Source of the DNA: Candidatus Nitrosocosmicus arcticus
GTDB taxonomy: Archaea; Thermoproteota; Nitrososphaeria; Nitrososphaerales; Nitrososphaeraceae
NCBI RefSeq assembly: GCF_007826885.1
Contig: NZ_ML675578.1
Span: forward strand, 124,001 to 188,000
DNA length: 64,000 nt
Reading direction: 5' to 3'
Shown here: positions 56,333 through 64,000 of the stretch, one piece after another
Layout: the number at the start of each line of letters is the position of its first letter
Position numbering within the stretch: position 1 is the first letter of the stretch
Made by a program: the position numbers and the translations under genes
Notes under the pieces: model-generated
Seen by the model: the letters and a program-made list of their open reading frames with translations, nothing else
Told to the model about the DNA's origin: nothing
Databases searched by the model: none

Positions 56333-57634
56333 TTAGAAATTTTGATTTTCAAAATCTTTTAGTAAGGATTTAAAAAAATTCCTTTTTTCTTTGGTGGTAT
56401 ATACTCTTATCATATCCAGATACCCGGTGATGACATTAATCAATGGTAACTGATCAAATGATTTCTCGTATTCTGCTTCCTTGTTAATTATCATGATTGA
56501 AGTAACTTCTTCCTTCTTTGGGGCCAACGGTATTGAAGGCGCACGCGAAATGTCCAAAAATACGGGTTCCCCAGCATCTTGATGACTTCCTATAATACTT
56601 TGGATTAAATGTATTTGTTTTTCAAAATCAATAGCCCTATCAGGAAGGCGTCGGGATTGTTTACTGTCGCGCTCTTTTTCAAATCTCTGATTGGATAATG
56701 AAAAGTATTCATAGATGCATTTAAGCAAATTTCGGCTTTTGTAGTCTCTTGCAAGTTTTACAGCAAAAGTATCCATAGGCCTGGACTTTGATGCTGGAAA
56801 ATTGCACAATAATTCAAGGACCATCTCGTCATGTAAAGCAAAGAAATCCTCTAGTGAATCAAAATCAGTCAAATGCAGTGACCGATTGAGATGTTTCATA
56901 GAATGTAGTATCATGACTTCGCCGGATCTAACTGTCTTATGAAAATATACTGACTTGAACATTTGGTATCTTGAGATTAGCATTGACTCGTATGAATACA
57001 AAGCAGATTTGTTAATTCCCAAAACTTTTGAAGACGCAACCTCAAGAGAATTAATAATTCTAAAATAATCTACTTTTCCATATTCAGTACCTGAAAAATA
57101 ACTGTCACGCGGCAGGTAATCCATCAAATCGACCGATAATCCACCAGAGATAACTTCATTTAAGTATCCTGAATTATGTTTTCCAAAACTTAGGGAAGAT
57201 ACAGTATCAGGACTGTACCCATTTCGTTTTATAATATCTGATATTTTAGTTTCCAAGATAATCCTCTCCCCGAAGTTCTCGTGAGAATAGTTTTTAGAAT
57301 CTTTCAGAATCTCCTCAAATAAATGAGAAAATGGACCATGTCCAACATCATGTAATAGGGCTGCCAACCTTAGGTGTTGAATCAAATCGATATCTGTAAA
57401 GTATCCCTTATCAAATAATGTTTGACCGGCCATCCCAGCCAAGAACATAGAGCCAAGTGAATGTTCAAATCTCGAATGAAGTGCCCCCGGATAAACAAGA
57501 TAGGCACCAGCTAACTGACGAATTCTCCTGAGCCTTTGGAAAATACTGGTATCTATTATTTCTTTTTCAACAGTTGTAAATTTTATGTTCTTATGTATTG
57601 GATCAGTAATTTCTCCTACATATTTTAGCGCCAT
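56333..57634 (-). CDS. HD-superfamily phosphohydrolase (SAMHD1/COG1078-like)
   Basis: RFEHSLGSMFLAG holds the first His, LLHDVGHGPFSHLFE the HD pair and its following His residues, and VDLMDYLPRDSYFSGT the final Asp. This is the core of COG1078/SAMHD1-type dNTP triphosphohydrolases. It is flanked by tmk and pyrH, supporting a role in nucleotide pool control. Length (433 aa) is usual. Confidence 0.9.
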   Translation of the reverse strand: MALKYVGEITDPIHKNIKFTTVEKEIIDTSIFQRLRRIRQLAGAYLVYPGALHSRFEHSLGSMFLAGMAGQTLFDKGYFTDIDLIQHLRLAALLHDVGHGPFSHLFEEILKDSKNYSHENFGERIILETKISDIIKRNGYSPDTVSSLSFGKHNSGYLNEVISGGLSVDLMDYLPRDSYFSGTEYGKVDYFRIINSLEVASSKVLGINKSALYSYESMLISRYQMFKSVYFHKTVRSGEVMILHSMKHLNRSLHLTDFDSLEDFFALHDEMVLELLCNFPASKSRPMDTFAVKLARDYKSRNLLKCIYEYFSLSNQRFEKERDSKQSRRLPDRAIDFEKQIHLIQSIIGSHQDAGEPVFLDISRAPSIPLAPKKEEVTSIMIINKEAEYEKSFDQLPLINVITGYLDMIRVYTTKEKRNFFKSLLKDFENQNF

Positions 57635-57671
57635 TATTCTCCTTTACTCTCCTGGTCCATATTCTGAAACG

Positions 57672-58262
57672 TTATTGTTCACCTATTATGTCAAGGATTG
57701 ATTTAAAAATAATATCCGAAGAATTTTCCGAATGTAGGACATTCCAATTGCATACTTTGGCAAGTTCGAGATAATTAAACCTTACTTTTTCTAAGAACTC
57801 TCTACTTTTTTCAAATTCGTCTAAAATAAAATTATTCGCAATACTTCGTAAATATGAAACGCGAGGACTTACATCTAGGATGATAGTTATGTCTTCCTTG
57901 GGCATGCCCCTATCTAGGGTAGACAACCATTCAAAGTCTAATCCATTGGCCAGGCCATATACTAGATTTGATTGATAGTATCTGTTCAAGATTATTGTTT
58001 TTCCTGATTTTAAGGACTCTAAAATATTTTCTTTTTTCTCCCACCTGTTTGCTGAGAGAAGCATATGCTTAGTTTGAGGATTGTATTGGACTTTGCCATC
58101 TAAGAAAGATCGTATTTCTTCTCCAATTTTGGTAGAATAATCTGGGAAGCTAAACAGGTCTATTTGACCAGGATATTTATCATTGAGATAATCAAATAAT
58201 AATCGAGCTTGTGTGGTTTTGCCTGATTTGTCAAGGCCTTCTAGCACAATGATTTTTCCCAT
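57672..58262 (-). CDS. tmk: Thymidylate kinase
   Basis: The P-loop is LEGLDKSGKTTQARLL (residues 7-22). SFPDYSTKIGEEIR binds the nucleotide, and ILNRYYQSNLVYGLANGLDFEWL holds the catalytic Arg region. LDVSPRVSYLR is the family strand. dTMP is the substrate. It is the first gene of the operon with the HD protein and pyrH. Confidence 0.93.
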   Translation of the reverse strand: MGKIIVLEGLDKSGKTTQARLLFDYLNDKYPGQIDLFSFPDYSTKIGEEIRSFLDGKVQYNPQTKHMLLSANRWEKKENILESLKSGKTIILNRYYQSNLVYGLANGLDFEWLSTLDRGMPKEDITIILDVSPRVSYLRSIANNFILDEFEKSREFLEKVRFNYLELAKVCNWNVLHSENSSDIIFKSILDIIGEQ

Positions 58263-58346
58263 GGTTACGCTTTTTCCCTTACTGACTTCTTCATATAGTA
58301 AGGGAAAAAGTTTTAATTTATAAATCCTTTAGATTTAACTACAGTA

Positions 58347-58676
58347 TTGAAATTTAAATTAGTTAAACCTGTGCTCATATTGTCGAGTATTTATATCTTG
58401 ATATACTTTGCATTTGCTTCCGGAATAATTAATGCTATTATAGAAGGCCAAAATTACAATCAGGCTAATTTTCTACCCTCTAGAGCCGTACAGAATAACT
58501 ATGAGACAATGATAGGCATTACTTTACTGGTATTTGGCTTTGCTGGCGCCCTGGTAGCGGTAAAGGCATTAAACGTAGAAAAACTATACGAAAAATATGC
58601 CTTGTTGGGCTCAGGCTTCTTGATACTGATGGTATCCTTAATTTTCATGTACAAGATAATGGAATTAAAGGCATAA
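58347..58676 (+). CDS. Membrane protein with three helices (109 aa)
   Basis: Three hydrophobic helices (about residues 8-28, 55-73 and 87-105) with a polar loop NYNQANFLPSRAVQNNYE after the first. TTG start at 58347. It sits between two minus-strand genes and shows no recognised family. Confidence 0.55.
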   Translation: MKFKLVKPVLILSSIYILIYFAFASGIINAIIEGQNYNQANFLPSRAVQNNYETMIGITLLVFGFAGALVAVKALNVEKLYEKYALLGSGFLILMVSLIFMYKIMELKA

Positions 58677-58697
58677 AGAATTCCCATGTGAATCCTC

Positions 58698-59387
58698 TCA
58701 AGGTTTCTTAATTATTTTCCGAGTATGTGGAAAATTAGGGAAACCAGACAAGGCCTTGTTATACGGACCAGCGGTTTTCTTAAAAATGGTTATAAACAAA
58801 TCATCCTTATCTTGAAAATATTCCAGCAAAGATACTACATTTGATATCCTTCTGAAATGATTATTTTCTTGGTACGGAAATGCTTCATCTGAAATCGTTT
58901 CAAACATCAATCGGTCGATACTACTTTGTGACTGATATGAGGTGACTACTACCGGTATTTCCTTGTTGGCGTGACACTGAAATAATATTTTTAATAAGTT
59001 TAGGCTCTTGTATCCAGCGTGTTTTCCAGTGGTACGATTCAATTTGGCGTCACGTTTGGAGTTCTCCACATTTTTGTCATTATCGGAAACATCATTTTTC
59101 CCATAAAAGTTAAAATAATCTAACAATCCATTCAATGAATCTATTACAATGAGTGAATTGCATTTGTCATATTCAATAAACTTGTCGAGCATCGCACTAT
59201 GGGTAATCCGATATGGCAGAAAAATCTCAAGATTAGTATGAGGATCACGATTTGAACATAAAATCTGATTATTCATGAGGGAGGACAATTGGGTATCAAA
59301 ATCCATCATCAAAATGTTCCAACCTCTAAATTCAGTGATTAATTTCTCAATTAAGGTTATTTTAGCATTAATATCGTAGTAGTACAT
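58698..59387 (-). CDS. RecA/RadA-like protein with degenerate Walker A
   Basis: SLIVIDSLNGLLDYF is a clear Walker B, and VVVTSYQSQSS matches the sensor strand of RecA-type ATPases. At the N-terminus DINAKITLIEKLI stands where a P-loop (GxxGxGKTT) is expected, followed by WNILMMDFDTQLSSL. The Gly-Lys core is therefore altered (AKIT), so ATP binding may be lost. The middle has an acidic insertion. No binding partner is nearby. Confidence 0.55.
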   Translation of the reverse strand: MYYYDINAKITLIEKLITEFRGWNILMMDFDTQLSSLMNNQILCSNRDPHTNLEIFLPYRITHSAMLDKFIEYDKCNSLIVIDSLNGLLDYFNFYGKNDVSDNDKNVENSKRDAKLNRTTGKHAGYKSLNLLKILFQCHANKEIPVVVTSYQSQSSIDRLMFETISDEAFPYQENNHFRRISNVVSLLEYFQDKDDLFITIFKKTAGPYNKALSGFPNFPHTRKIIKKP

Positions 59388-59475
59388 TAAATTTATCCCA
59401 CCTGAGATTATAGGATATAGAAATGATGGTAATATTTCAGCTCACCTTAAATAACAATGCCTAATCTGATATATA

Positions 59476-60750
59476 TTGAGTAACCAAGGAAATATGACTA
59501 CTTTGGATAAAGAAATGTTAGACAGTATCAGCTCAGATTTTTATATAACCAAAAAGAGAATCTATTTGAATAATGGTTCGATTAGCCCTCTTCCCATTTC
59601 ATCCATCAAATCGATGACGGATTTTAATATACGATATTCTGAAGTAGGACCAGATTCTAAAGAGTTTACGGATTATTTGGACAAGCTTAAACTGGAGACT
59701 CGAAAACGGGTTGCGGATCTCATAAATGGGCACGAGGACGAGATTATTTTCACCCAAAGTACCACAGAAGGAATCAACATGGTTGCTAATGGACTTTCAT
59801 GGAAGGTTGATGATAGGTTGTTAATTAGGAATCCCTTAAACGAACATTTTTCAAATTATTTGCCCTGGATAAGACTCTCTACAGACAAGAACCTACAGGT
59901 CAGAAATTTTCCTGAAGAAAAGATCGAGAGTTATGGAAATTCACTGATAGAAAATTTTACTAGTATTTATGAGAAAAGTACTTTCAAATTGGTCTCTACA
60001 AGTCATGTCATCTATAATGACGGTTCAATCACCCCGGTCGAAGAAATAGGAAACATTATAAAAAAAAGGAACAAAGATACAATTTTTTCAATTGATGGAG
60101 CTCAAAGTGTGGGTGCCATGATAACCGACGTAAAGAAAATGAAATGCGACTTTTTAACTTTTCCTAGTTTTAAGTGGCTGTGTGGGCCTTTAGGGGTTGG
60201 AATACTCTATGTCAAAAAGCAAGTAATGGAAGATTTGAATCCTATGTTTATTGGATCAGGAACTGCAGAACTCGTATCTGTGAAAAATATAAACTCAAAG
60301 GGTGATAAAAGCAAGAAATCCAAGGAATCTACTAAATACCATAAATATCCAGAAAAGTATCACGCGACCTTTAGGAACTTCCCCGGGTTGGCAGGACTCG
60401 AAGCATCACTGCGATATCTGCTAAGGGTAGGAATACAAAATATTTTTCAACATAACAAATATCTCGCTTCAATATTGAGGCAGGAATTGATGAAAATAAA
60501 CGATTTAACATTGCATGAAGCAACCACTGAAGAATTTAGGTCATCGCTCGTTTCCTTTTCTTTTAGAAAACAAAATAACAGCAGAATTCAAAAATTAAAT
60601 GCCAGATTACAACAAGAAGGTGTGATTTTAGCGGAAAGAGAAATAGGCGCAAAAAAAATCTTGAGAGCATCCCCACATTTTTACAATTCCGAGGATGAAA
60701 TGGTAAGGACAGCTAACTCAATAAAATCATTAATACAAGTCTTAGATTAG
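59476..60750 (+). CDS. Class V aminotransferase (cysteine-desulfurase-like PLP enzyme)
   Basis: IYLNNGSISPLP begins the PLP fold; FTQSTTEGINMVANGL binds the cofactor phosphate and FSIDGAQSVGAM has the Asp that contacts PLP. The Schiff-base Lys is in FPSFKWLCGPLGVGIL. A Cys is next to the Lys site, but the SufS-type catalytic Cys loop is not obvious, so the reaction is open: sulfur transfer, selenocysteine-lyase-type or other. The start is TTG at 59476 or ATG at 59494. Confidence 0.8.
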   Translation: MSNQGNMTTLDKEMLDSISSDFYITKKRIYLNNGSISPLPISSIKSMTDFNIRYSEVGPDSKEFTDYLDKLKLETRKRVADLINGHEDEIIFTQSTTEGINMVANGLSWKVDDRLLIRNPLNEHFSNYLPWIRLSTDKNLQVRNFPEEKIESYGNSLIENFTSIYEKSTFKLVSTSHVIYNDGSITPVEEIGNIIKKRNKDTIFSIDGAQSVGAMITDVKKMKCDFLTFPSFKWLCGPLGVGILYVKKQVMEDLNPMFIGSGTAELVSVKNINSKGDKSKKSKESTKYHKYPEKYHATFRNFPGLAGLEASLRYLLRVGIQNIFQHNKYLASILRQELMKINDLTLHEATTEEFRSSLVSFSFRKQNNSRIQKLNARLQQEGVILAEREIGAKKILRASPHFYNSEDEMVRTANSIKSLIQVLD

Positions 60751-60872
60751 GATGAGAAGACGTCGATGACGACTAGTGCTACTACTATCGTTGGTTGAGA
60801 TCATTTCCCCTTTTTTCTGTAATCTAATTTAAATAATTGTTTGGAATGCACTATTAAAGGTATAGAAATCAT

Positions 60873-61130
60873 TTGAACAAAAGAAAGTCATCAGCCAATT
60901 CAGCAAGAGATGATGGCGAGAAAGACGCAGACTATTATCTAAAAGGCCATTATGATAATATACTATTGGTTCGTGACAATGTTTTGAAAAGAGATATTGA
61001 AGTTACTATAAGAGGTGGCGCATTATTCTGTGATTATCACGAGACCCAAGATCGTCAATGCCAACACATTGAATTTGCTTACTCATTGGATGAAATAATC
61101 AAGTTAAAGAAGGGTGGTAAAGTGAGATAG
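60873..61130 (+). CDS. Small Cys/His protein, SWIM-like (85 aa)
   Basis: After a disordered basic N-terminus, residues 46-70 read RGGALFCDYHETQDRQCQHIEFAYS. The spacing CxxH ... CxH is like that of compact zinc sites such as SWIM motifs, which bind nucleic acid or protein. Start is TTG at 60873. The function is unknown. Confidence 0.55.
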   Translation: MNKRKSSANSARDDGEKDADYYLKGHYDNILLVRDNVLKRDIEVTIRGGALFCDYHETQDRQCQHIEFAYSLDEIIKLKKGGKVR

Positions 61131-61460
61131 AGTCCTAAATTTTCTCTAGAAAGTTCAATGGTATTTTTGTTTTCTAAATTCGTAACAATAGTACTATAAA
61201 ATTAAATTCTTTGTAAATTCCTGTTTTCATCATGGTTCCGTTCGATTCCAAATCCAAATAACGTACTTTTTTATCTTTGTAAGGTTGATAAACTAATTTT
61301 TCTGAAATAGTCAAGTACAGAGAGATCAATAGAGATTTGAAAAAGTAGATAACTGTTACCCTTGGATAGTCTTTCAATTCGAAGGATCGGTTATATGCAA
61401 GTACCTTTATTGAATCAGCTTGCTATCCCTGATAAAGATATATAGAAAGCAGTATTCAAG
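61131..61460. other. Intergenic stretch with a weak minus-strand frame (61174-61377)
   Basis: A 67-codon TTG-initiated frame on the minus strand reads partly like protein (KDKKVRYLDLESNGTMMKTG) and may be a remnant or a small gene. No other feature seen. Confidence 0.3.
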
Positions 61461-61703
61461 TCAACGTGACTGGCCTTCAATTACTATCATTGTCAAAGTA
61501 GAGCGAACCTTATCTATCTTTCTAATTTTCCATGTGATAATTTCCCTCAGTTTATCCATATTATCTGAGGAAATTCTTACTATAATATCGTAAACTCCAA
61601 AAACTCCGTTGACCTCAATAACTTCTGGAACTTCCTTAATCTTTTTAATAATCTCGCTTTCAGAACCTAGATCACAATTTAGTAATACATAAGCAGTTGG
61701 CAT
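61461..61703 (-). CDS. Stand-alone Lrp/AsnC ligand-binding (RAM) domain protein, second copy
   Basis: MPTAYVLLNCDLGSESEIIKK and the later VFGVYDIIVRIS and STLTMIVIEGQ align along the whole length with the protein at 32888-33136. There is no DNA-binding domain. Starting at the second Met (61703) makes both proteins begin MPTAY. It precedes tRNA-Ser on the other strand. Confidence 0.8.
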   Translation of the reverse strand: MPTAYVLLNCDLGSESEIIKKIKEVPEVIEVNGVFGVYDIIVRISSDNMDKLREIITWKIRKIDKVRSTLTMIVIEGQSR

Positions 61704-61825
61704 ACATATCAAAACATGAATAAAGTATTAAATCTTTATCAACAAATCATTATGAAAACTAGGAAGACAGCTATTTTGATGACATATTGTTTATTTCCTG
61801 TTCAAAGACAATTCTGATTGCAAAT

Positions 61826-61838
61826 AATTAATATACCC
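61826..61838 (+). promoter_or_regulatory. TATA box of tRNA-Ser
   Basis: AATTAATATAC lies about 25-35 bases before the tRNA 5' end at 61861, the expected archaeal promoter distance. Confidence 0.45.
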
Positions 61839-61860
61839 ATGCCAAAAAAGAACTGTAAAG

Positions 61861-61943
61861 CGGGGGTCGCCTAGCCTGGTAGGGCGTGGGATTGCTAATC
61901 CCATGTTCGCAAGAACTCGTGGGTTCGAATCCCACTCCCCGCG
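61861..61943 (+). tRNA. tRNA-Ser (GCU)
   Basis: Acceptor stem GCGGGGG with UCCCCGC (one G-U) and discriminator G. The anticodon stem UGGGA/UCCCA surrounds loop UUGCUAA, anticodon GCU. A long variable arm (GUUC-GCAA-GAAC) and T-arm GUGGG/CCCAC with UUCGAAU confirm serine identity. No intron and no encoded CCA. It directly precedes an integrase gene. Confidence 0.96.
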
Positions 61944-62008
61944 CTTAAAACAGGGAATCTAACGTTATCGTTATATATTTTGACGAATACCATACCTTTA
62001 TTCAATAA

Positions 62009-63364
62009 ATGTCTGATGTCATCGACCAAATAACTCAAGGATTATCCAAGCCTTACTTTCAGAAAATATTAAGAAATCTAAAAAATAATCATAAGGAAAA
62101 TGCAGATACGATATGTAAGTATATTCTGGTCGAACAAGCAGAGATTAATATTAAAAATAGTACCAAGGAAGGAAAAATAAAGGTCCTAATTTGGCTTTCT
62201 AACTATTTTAACAATAAGAAAAGATTTCAAAACATGACCAAAGAAGATATCTTAGCATATCTTGACAGCATAAGAAAACCCCAGGGTCAAGGTAATGGTT
62301 GGATAAATTCTTACAATGGTCGACAGATGATTTTTCTAAAATTTTTTAAATGGTTATACAACCCGCATGAACCAGATTCTACAAAAAGGATAACTCCTTC
62401 CTGCATGAGCGGTATTAAAAGACTGTCTAAAAGAGAAAAAACTTCTTATCGTCCTTCAGATATTTGGGACGAAAGAGATATGTCAGTTTTCTTAAAATAT
62501 TGTCCCAATAAAAGAGACAGGTGTTACTACGCTATGGCGTTTGATATGTCGGCCAGGCCCCATGAAATCCTTTCTTTACGTATTCGGGACATAAAGGTTT
62601 GTCTTACTGATAATAATAAGCAATATGTGGAAGTAAGAATTCCTGATGGGAAAACGGGTTCTCGTATAGCTGTGCTGATAGATTCCATCCCATATCTAAA
62701 AGAATGGCTTTTAGAACACCCTCATTCTTCCAATTCAGACGCATATATTTTCATATTAAAAAATGGGGCCAGACTGACATACGAGGGGTTAGCAAGCAGA
62801 CGGACGTATTATGAAAAAATCTATTATCCATCTCTTCTAAGTATTAAATCGAGAGTTCAGGTGGAAGAACCAGATAAGGCAATAATTAGAAATCTTATTA
62901 CTAAAAAATGGAACTTATATGTACTAAGACACTCGGCCTTAACTAAAAAGAGTCAGTTTCTTACAGAAGCCAATCTGAGATCACATGCTGGCTGGACGGC
63001 TTCAAGTAAAATGCCGCAGATATATATACACTTAAGTGGGGAATCGAACAATGCCATTCTTGAAAAACATGGTTTAATTTCTAAAGAAGTTAGAGAAAAA
63101 GAAAACATCTTAAACGGAAAAGAATGTCCGAATTGTCAAGAAATTAACAAGCATTTTAGCAAATTTTGTATGAAATGCAGAATGGTTCTTACTTACGATT
63201 CCTACAGGGAAACAAGAGACGATGAAAAGAATAAAATTAAGAAATTGGAGGATGATGCGAAGCAAAAAGATGAGATATTAAGTACACTTCTAGAAAAAGT
63301 TTCGCTTTTGGAAAAGGAAATTAGAGAAGAAAGACAGATAAGATTGTCGTTTGTCCCATTCTGA
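62009..63364 (+). CDS. Tyrosine recombinase/integrase with C-terminal zinc ribbon and coiled coil
   Basis: The catalytic residues can be placed: R183 in SARPHEILSLR, a hairpin Lys in DGKTGSR, R307 in YVLRHS, H326 in SHAGW, and nucleophile Y339 in PQIYIHLSG. The residue three before R307 is Tyr rather than the usual His. The N-terminal 140 residues are the core-binding domain. After the catalytic domain come CPNCQ and CMKC (373-390, a zinc ribbon) and a coiled coil to the end. Probable role: integration and excision at the adjacent tRNA. Confidence 0.88.
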   Translation: MSDVIDQITQGLSKPYFQKILRNLKNNHKENADTICKYILVEQAEINIKNSTKEGKIKVLIWLSNYFNNKKRFQNMTKEDILAYLDSIRKPQGQGNGWINSYNGRQMIFLKFFKWLYNPHEPDSTKRITPSCMSGIKRLSKREKTSYRPSDIWDERDMSVFLKYCPNKRDRCYYAMAFDMSARPHEILSLRIRDIKVCLTDNNKQYVEVRIPDGKTGSRIAVLIDSIPYLKEWLLEHPHSSNSDAYIFILKNGARLTYEGLASRRTYYEKIYYPSLLSIKSRVQVEEPDKAIIRNLITKKWNLYVLRHSALTKKSQFLTEANLRSHAGWTASSKMPQIYIHLSGESNNAILEKHGLISKEVREKENILNGKECPNCQEINKHFSKFCMKCRMVLTYDSYRETRDDEKNKIKKLEDDAKQKDEILSTLLEKVSLLEKEIREERQIRLSFVPF

Positions 63365-63766
63365 TTGTCTATACTATAGGATCCGAATGGAGTATTTAGT
63401 ATGGTATGGAATCAAGGCCAGATTTGATACATTGTAATTATGATAGCCTTTGCTATTATTACCACCGGGTTAAAATTATTGCAATTTAATATTCAATGGT
63501 TAAGCATAGACATTCTCATTATTCATAGAATTGGATAGTGAGATTGGTCGGTTGCTACCTTTAATTCAAAAATAATTTTGGACCTTCCTAACACTAGGAA
63601 TAAGAAATAGAAAATAATGAAAGATGCGACTGAAAGGAACTCATGGCTTAACGAAAACTTAGATCATGAATAGATTTACTGGTAGTTTATCTATTTCATT
63701 ATCTCATGTTTGTATAACTATGCAAAAATTGATACATTCTTCTTGATATAGGAATATCTTATGAGC
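63365..63766. other. Non-coding stretch within the element
   Basis: Only very short frames occur here, such as an 18-codon one starting ATGAAAGATGCG near 63617. No gene or RNA is supported. Confidence 0.4.
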
Positions 63767-63800
63767 CATTCCTTTAAAGGGATATCCCTTTAAAGGAATG
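63767..63800. repeat. Perfect 34-bp palindrome (putative operator)
   Basis: The first half is CATTCCTTTAAAGGGAT and the second half is its exact reverse complement, with no spacer. Each arm itself holds the smaller palindrome CCTTTAAAGG. It ends 62 bp before the start of a ribbon-helix-helix gene. It may be an operator bound by that protein, a recombination site, or an intrinsic hairpin. Confidence 0.75.
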
Positions 63801-63862
63801 TTATTTCTGAAAAAACGCTACCGAAATTAATATAAACGATCTTTAGATATATATAGTTAATA

Positions 63863-64000
63863 TTGTCAAATTTGCAAAAAGCTACTAATACCAAAACATT
63901 TGGTTTATCAGTTCCAAAAGAAGTCTTCAAACTAATTGAAGAAAATAGAGGCGACATAAGCAGAAGTAAGTATATTGTGAGAGCAATTGAAAGGAGTTTA
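63863..64000 (+). CDS. Ribbon-helix-helix DNA-binding protein (partial, cut by window end)
   Basis: From the TTG at 63863 the frame reads NTKTFGLSVPKEVFKLIEEN and then SRSKYIVRAIERSL, the beta strand, helix and second helix of a CopG/Arc-type ribbon-helix-helix domain. Only the first 46 codons are in the window. It could be an autorepressor of a mobile element or an antitoxin; the palindrome upstream suits the former. Confidence 0.75.
   Translation, partial: MSNLQKATNTKTFGLSVPKEVFKLIEENRGDISRSKYIVRAIERSL

Larger units (their letters stand above)
61861..64000 (+). mobile_element. Probable left end of an integrated element in tRNA-Ser(GCU)
   Basis: A tyrosine integrase begins 65 bp after a complete tRNA gene and points away from it, followed by non-coding DNA, a palindrome and a DNA-binding protein gene. 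This is the usual arrangement at one end of an archaeal integrated virus, plasmid or island. The right end and second attachment site lie outside the window. Confidence 0.6.

Overview
This 64-kb window looks like a chromosomal segment of an AT-rich ammonia-oxidising archaeon (Nitrososphaeria/Thaumarchaeota, possibly a Nitrosocosmicus-like soil lineage). The evidence is archaeal-type LeuRS, AlaRS and EF-2, PurP, archaeal HMG-CoA synthase, AspRS linked to GatCAB, stand-alone AsnC-type ligand-binding domains, half-size CtaA, futalosine-pathway menaquinone genes, many TTG starts, TATA-box-like promoters, and an archaeal bulge-helix-bulge tRNA intron. The lineage call is inference; no rRNA or amo gene is present to confirm it.

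Layout. 1-10.5 kb is an accessory-looking stretch: the end of a repeat-bearing surface protein, small secreted proteins, an isochorismatase-family hydrolase between two decayed genes (a universal stress protein and a Kef-type cation/proton antiporter), a TrkH-type K+ channel subunit fused to N-terminal CBS domains, and a Met/His-rich secreted PepSY-like protein. 10.6-17.7 kb holds an M20 peptidase, a GCS2-type glutamate-cysteine ligase homologue, an HNH nuclease, CtaA, a flavoprotein reductase and small membrane or secreted proteins. 17.9-31.2 kb is mostly housekeeping: leuS, the EF-2 gene, mqnD, mqnE and mqnC, HMG-CoA synthase and threonine dehydratase. 31.4-35 kb has a decayed small secreted protein, a stand-alone RAM-domain protein, two tiny genes in tandem, tRNA-Phe with an unusual intron, a one-finger C2H2 protein and a cobalamin adenosyltransferase. 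35.4-40 kb is one giant internally duplicated surface protein.

40.2-44.7 kb contains a methyltransferase/UbiA-like pair (a candidate for late menaquinone steps), an HD-domain nucleotidase-like protein and a TIGR00300/ornithine-cyclodeaminase-type protein. 45-49.7 kb is the aspS-gatC-gatA-gatB operon for tRNA-dependent Asn (or Gln) formation. 50.3-60.8 kb carries thioredoxin, alaS, purP, tatA, a tmk-HD phosphohydrolase-UMP kinase operon, a RecA-like protein with a degenerate P-loop, and a class V aminotransferase. 61-64 kb has a second RAM-domain protein, then tRNA-Ser(GCU) followed directly by a tyrosine integrase, a perfect 34-bp palindrome and a ribbon-helix-helix gene cut by the window end. 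This last part looks like the left end of an integrated element.

Functional links: mqnD/E/C plus the methyltransferase/UbiA-like pair suggest a respiratory quinone supply. HMG-CoA synthase and the flavoprotein reductase fit isoprenoid or lipid synthesis. aspS with gatCAB forms an indirect aminoacylation module. The pseudogenes near 3-5 kb and at 31.4 kb show recent gene decay in the accessory parts. The strongest single structural observation is the tRNA-Phe precursor: a superficial reading gives Asn(GUU), but a complete bulge-helix-bulge motif defines a 24-nt intron at position 30/31 and restores Phe(GAA).
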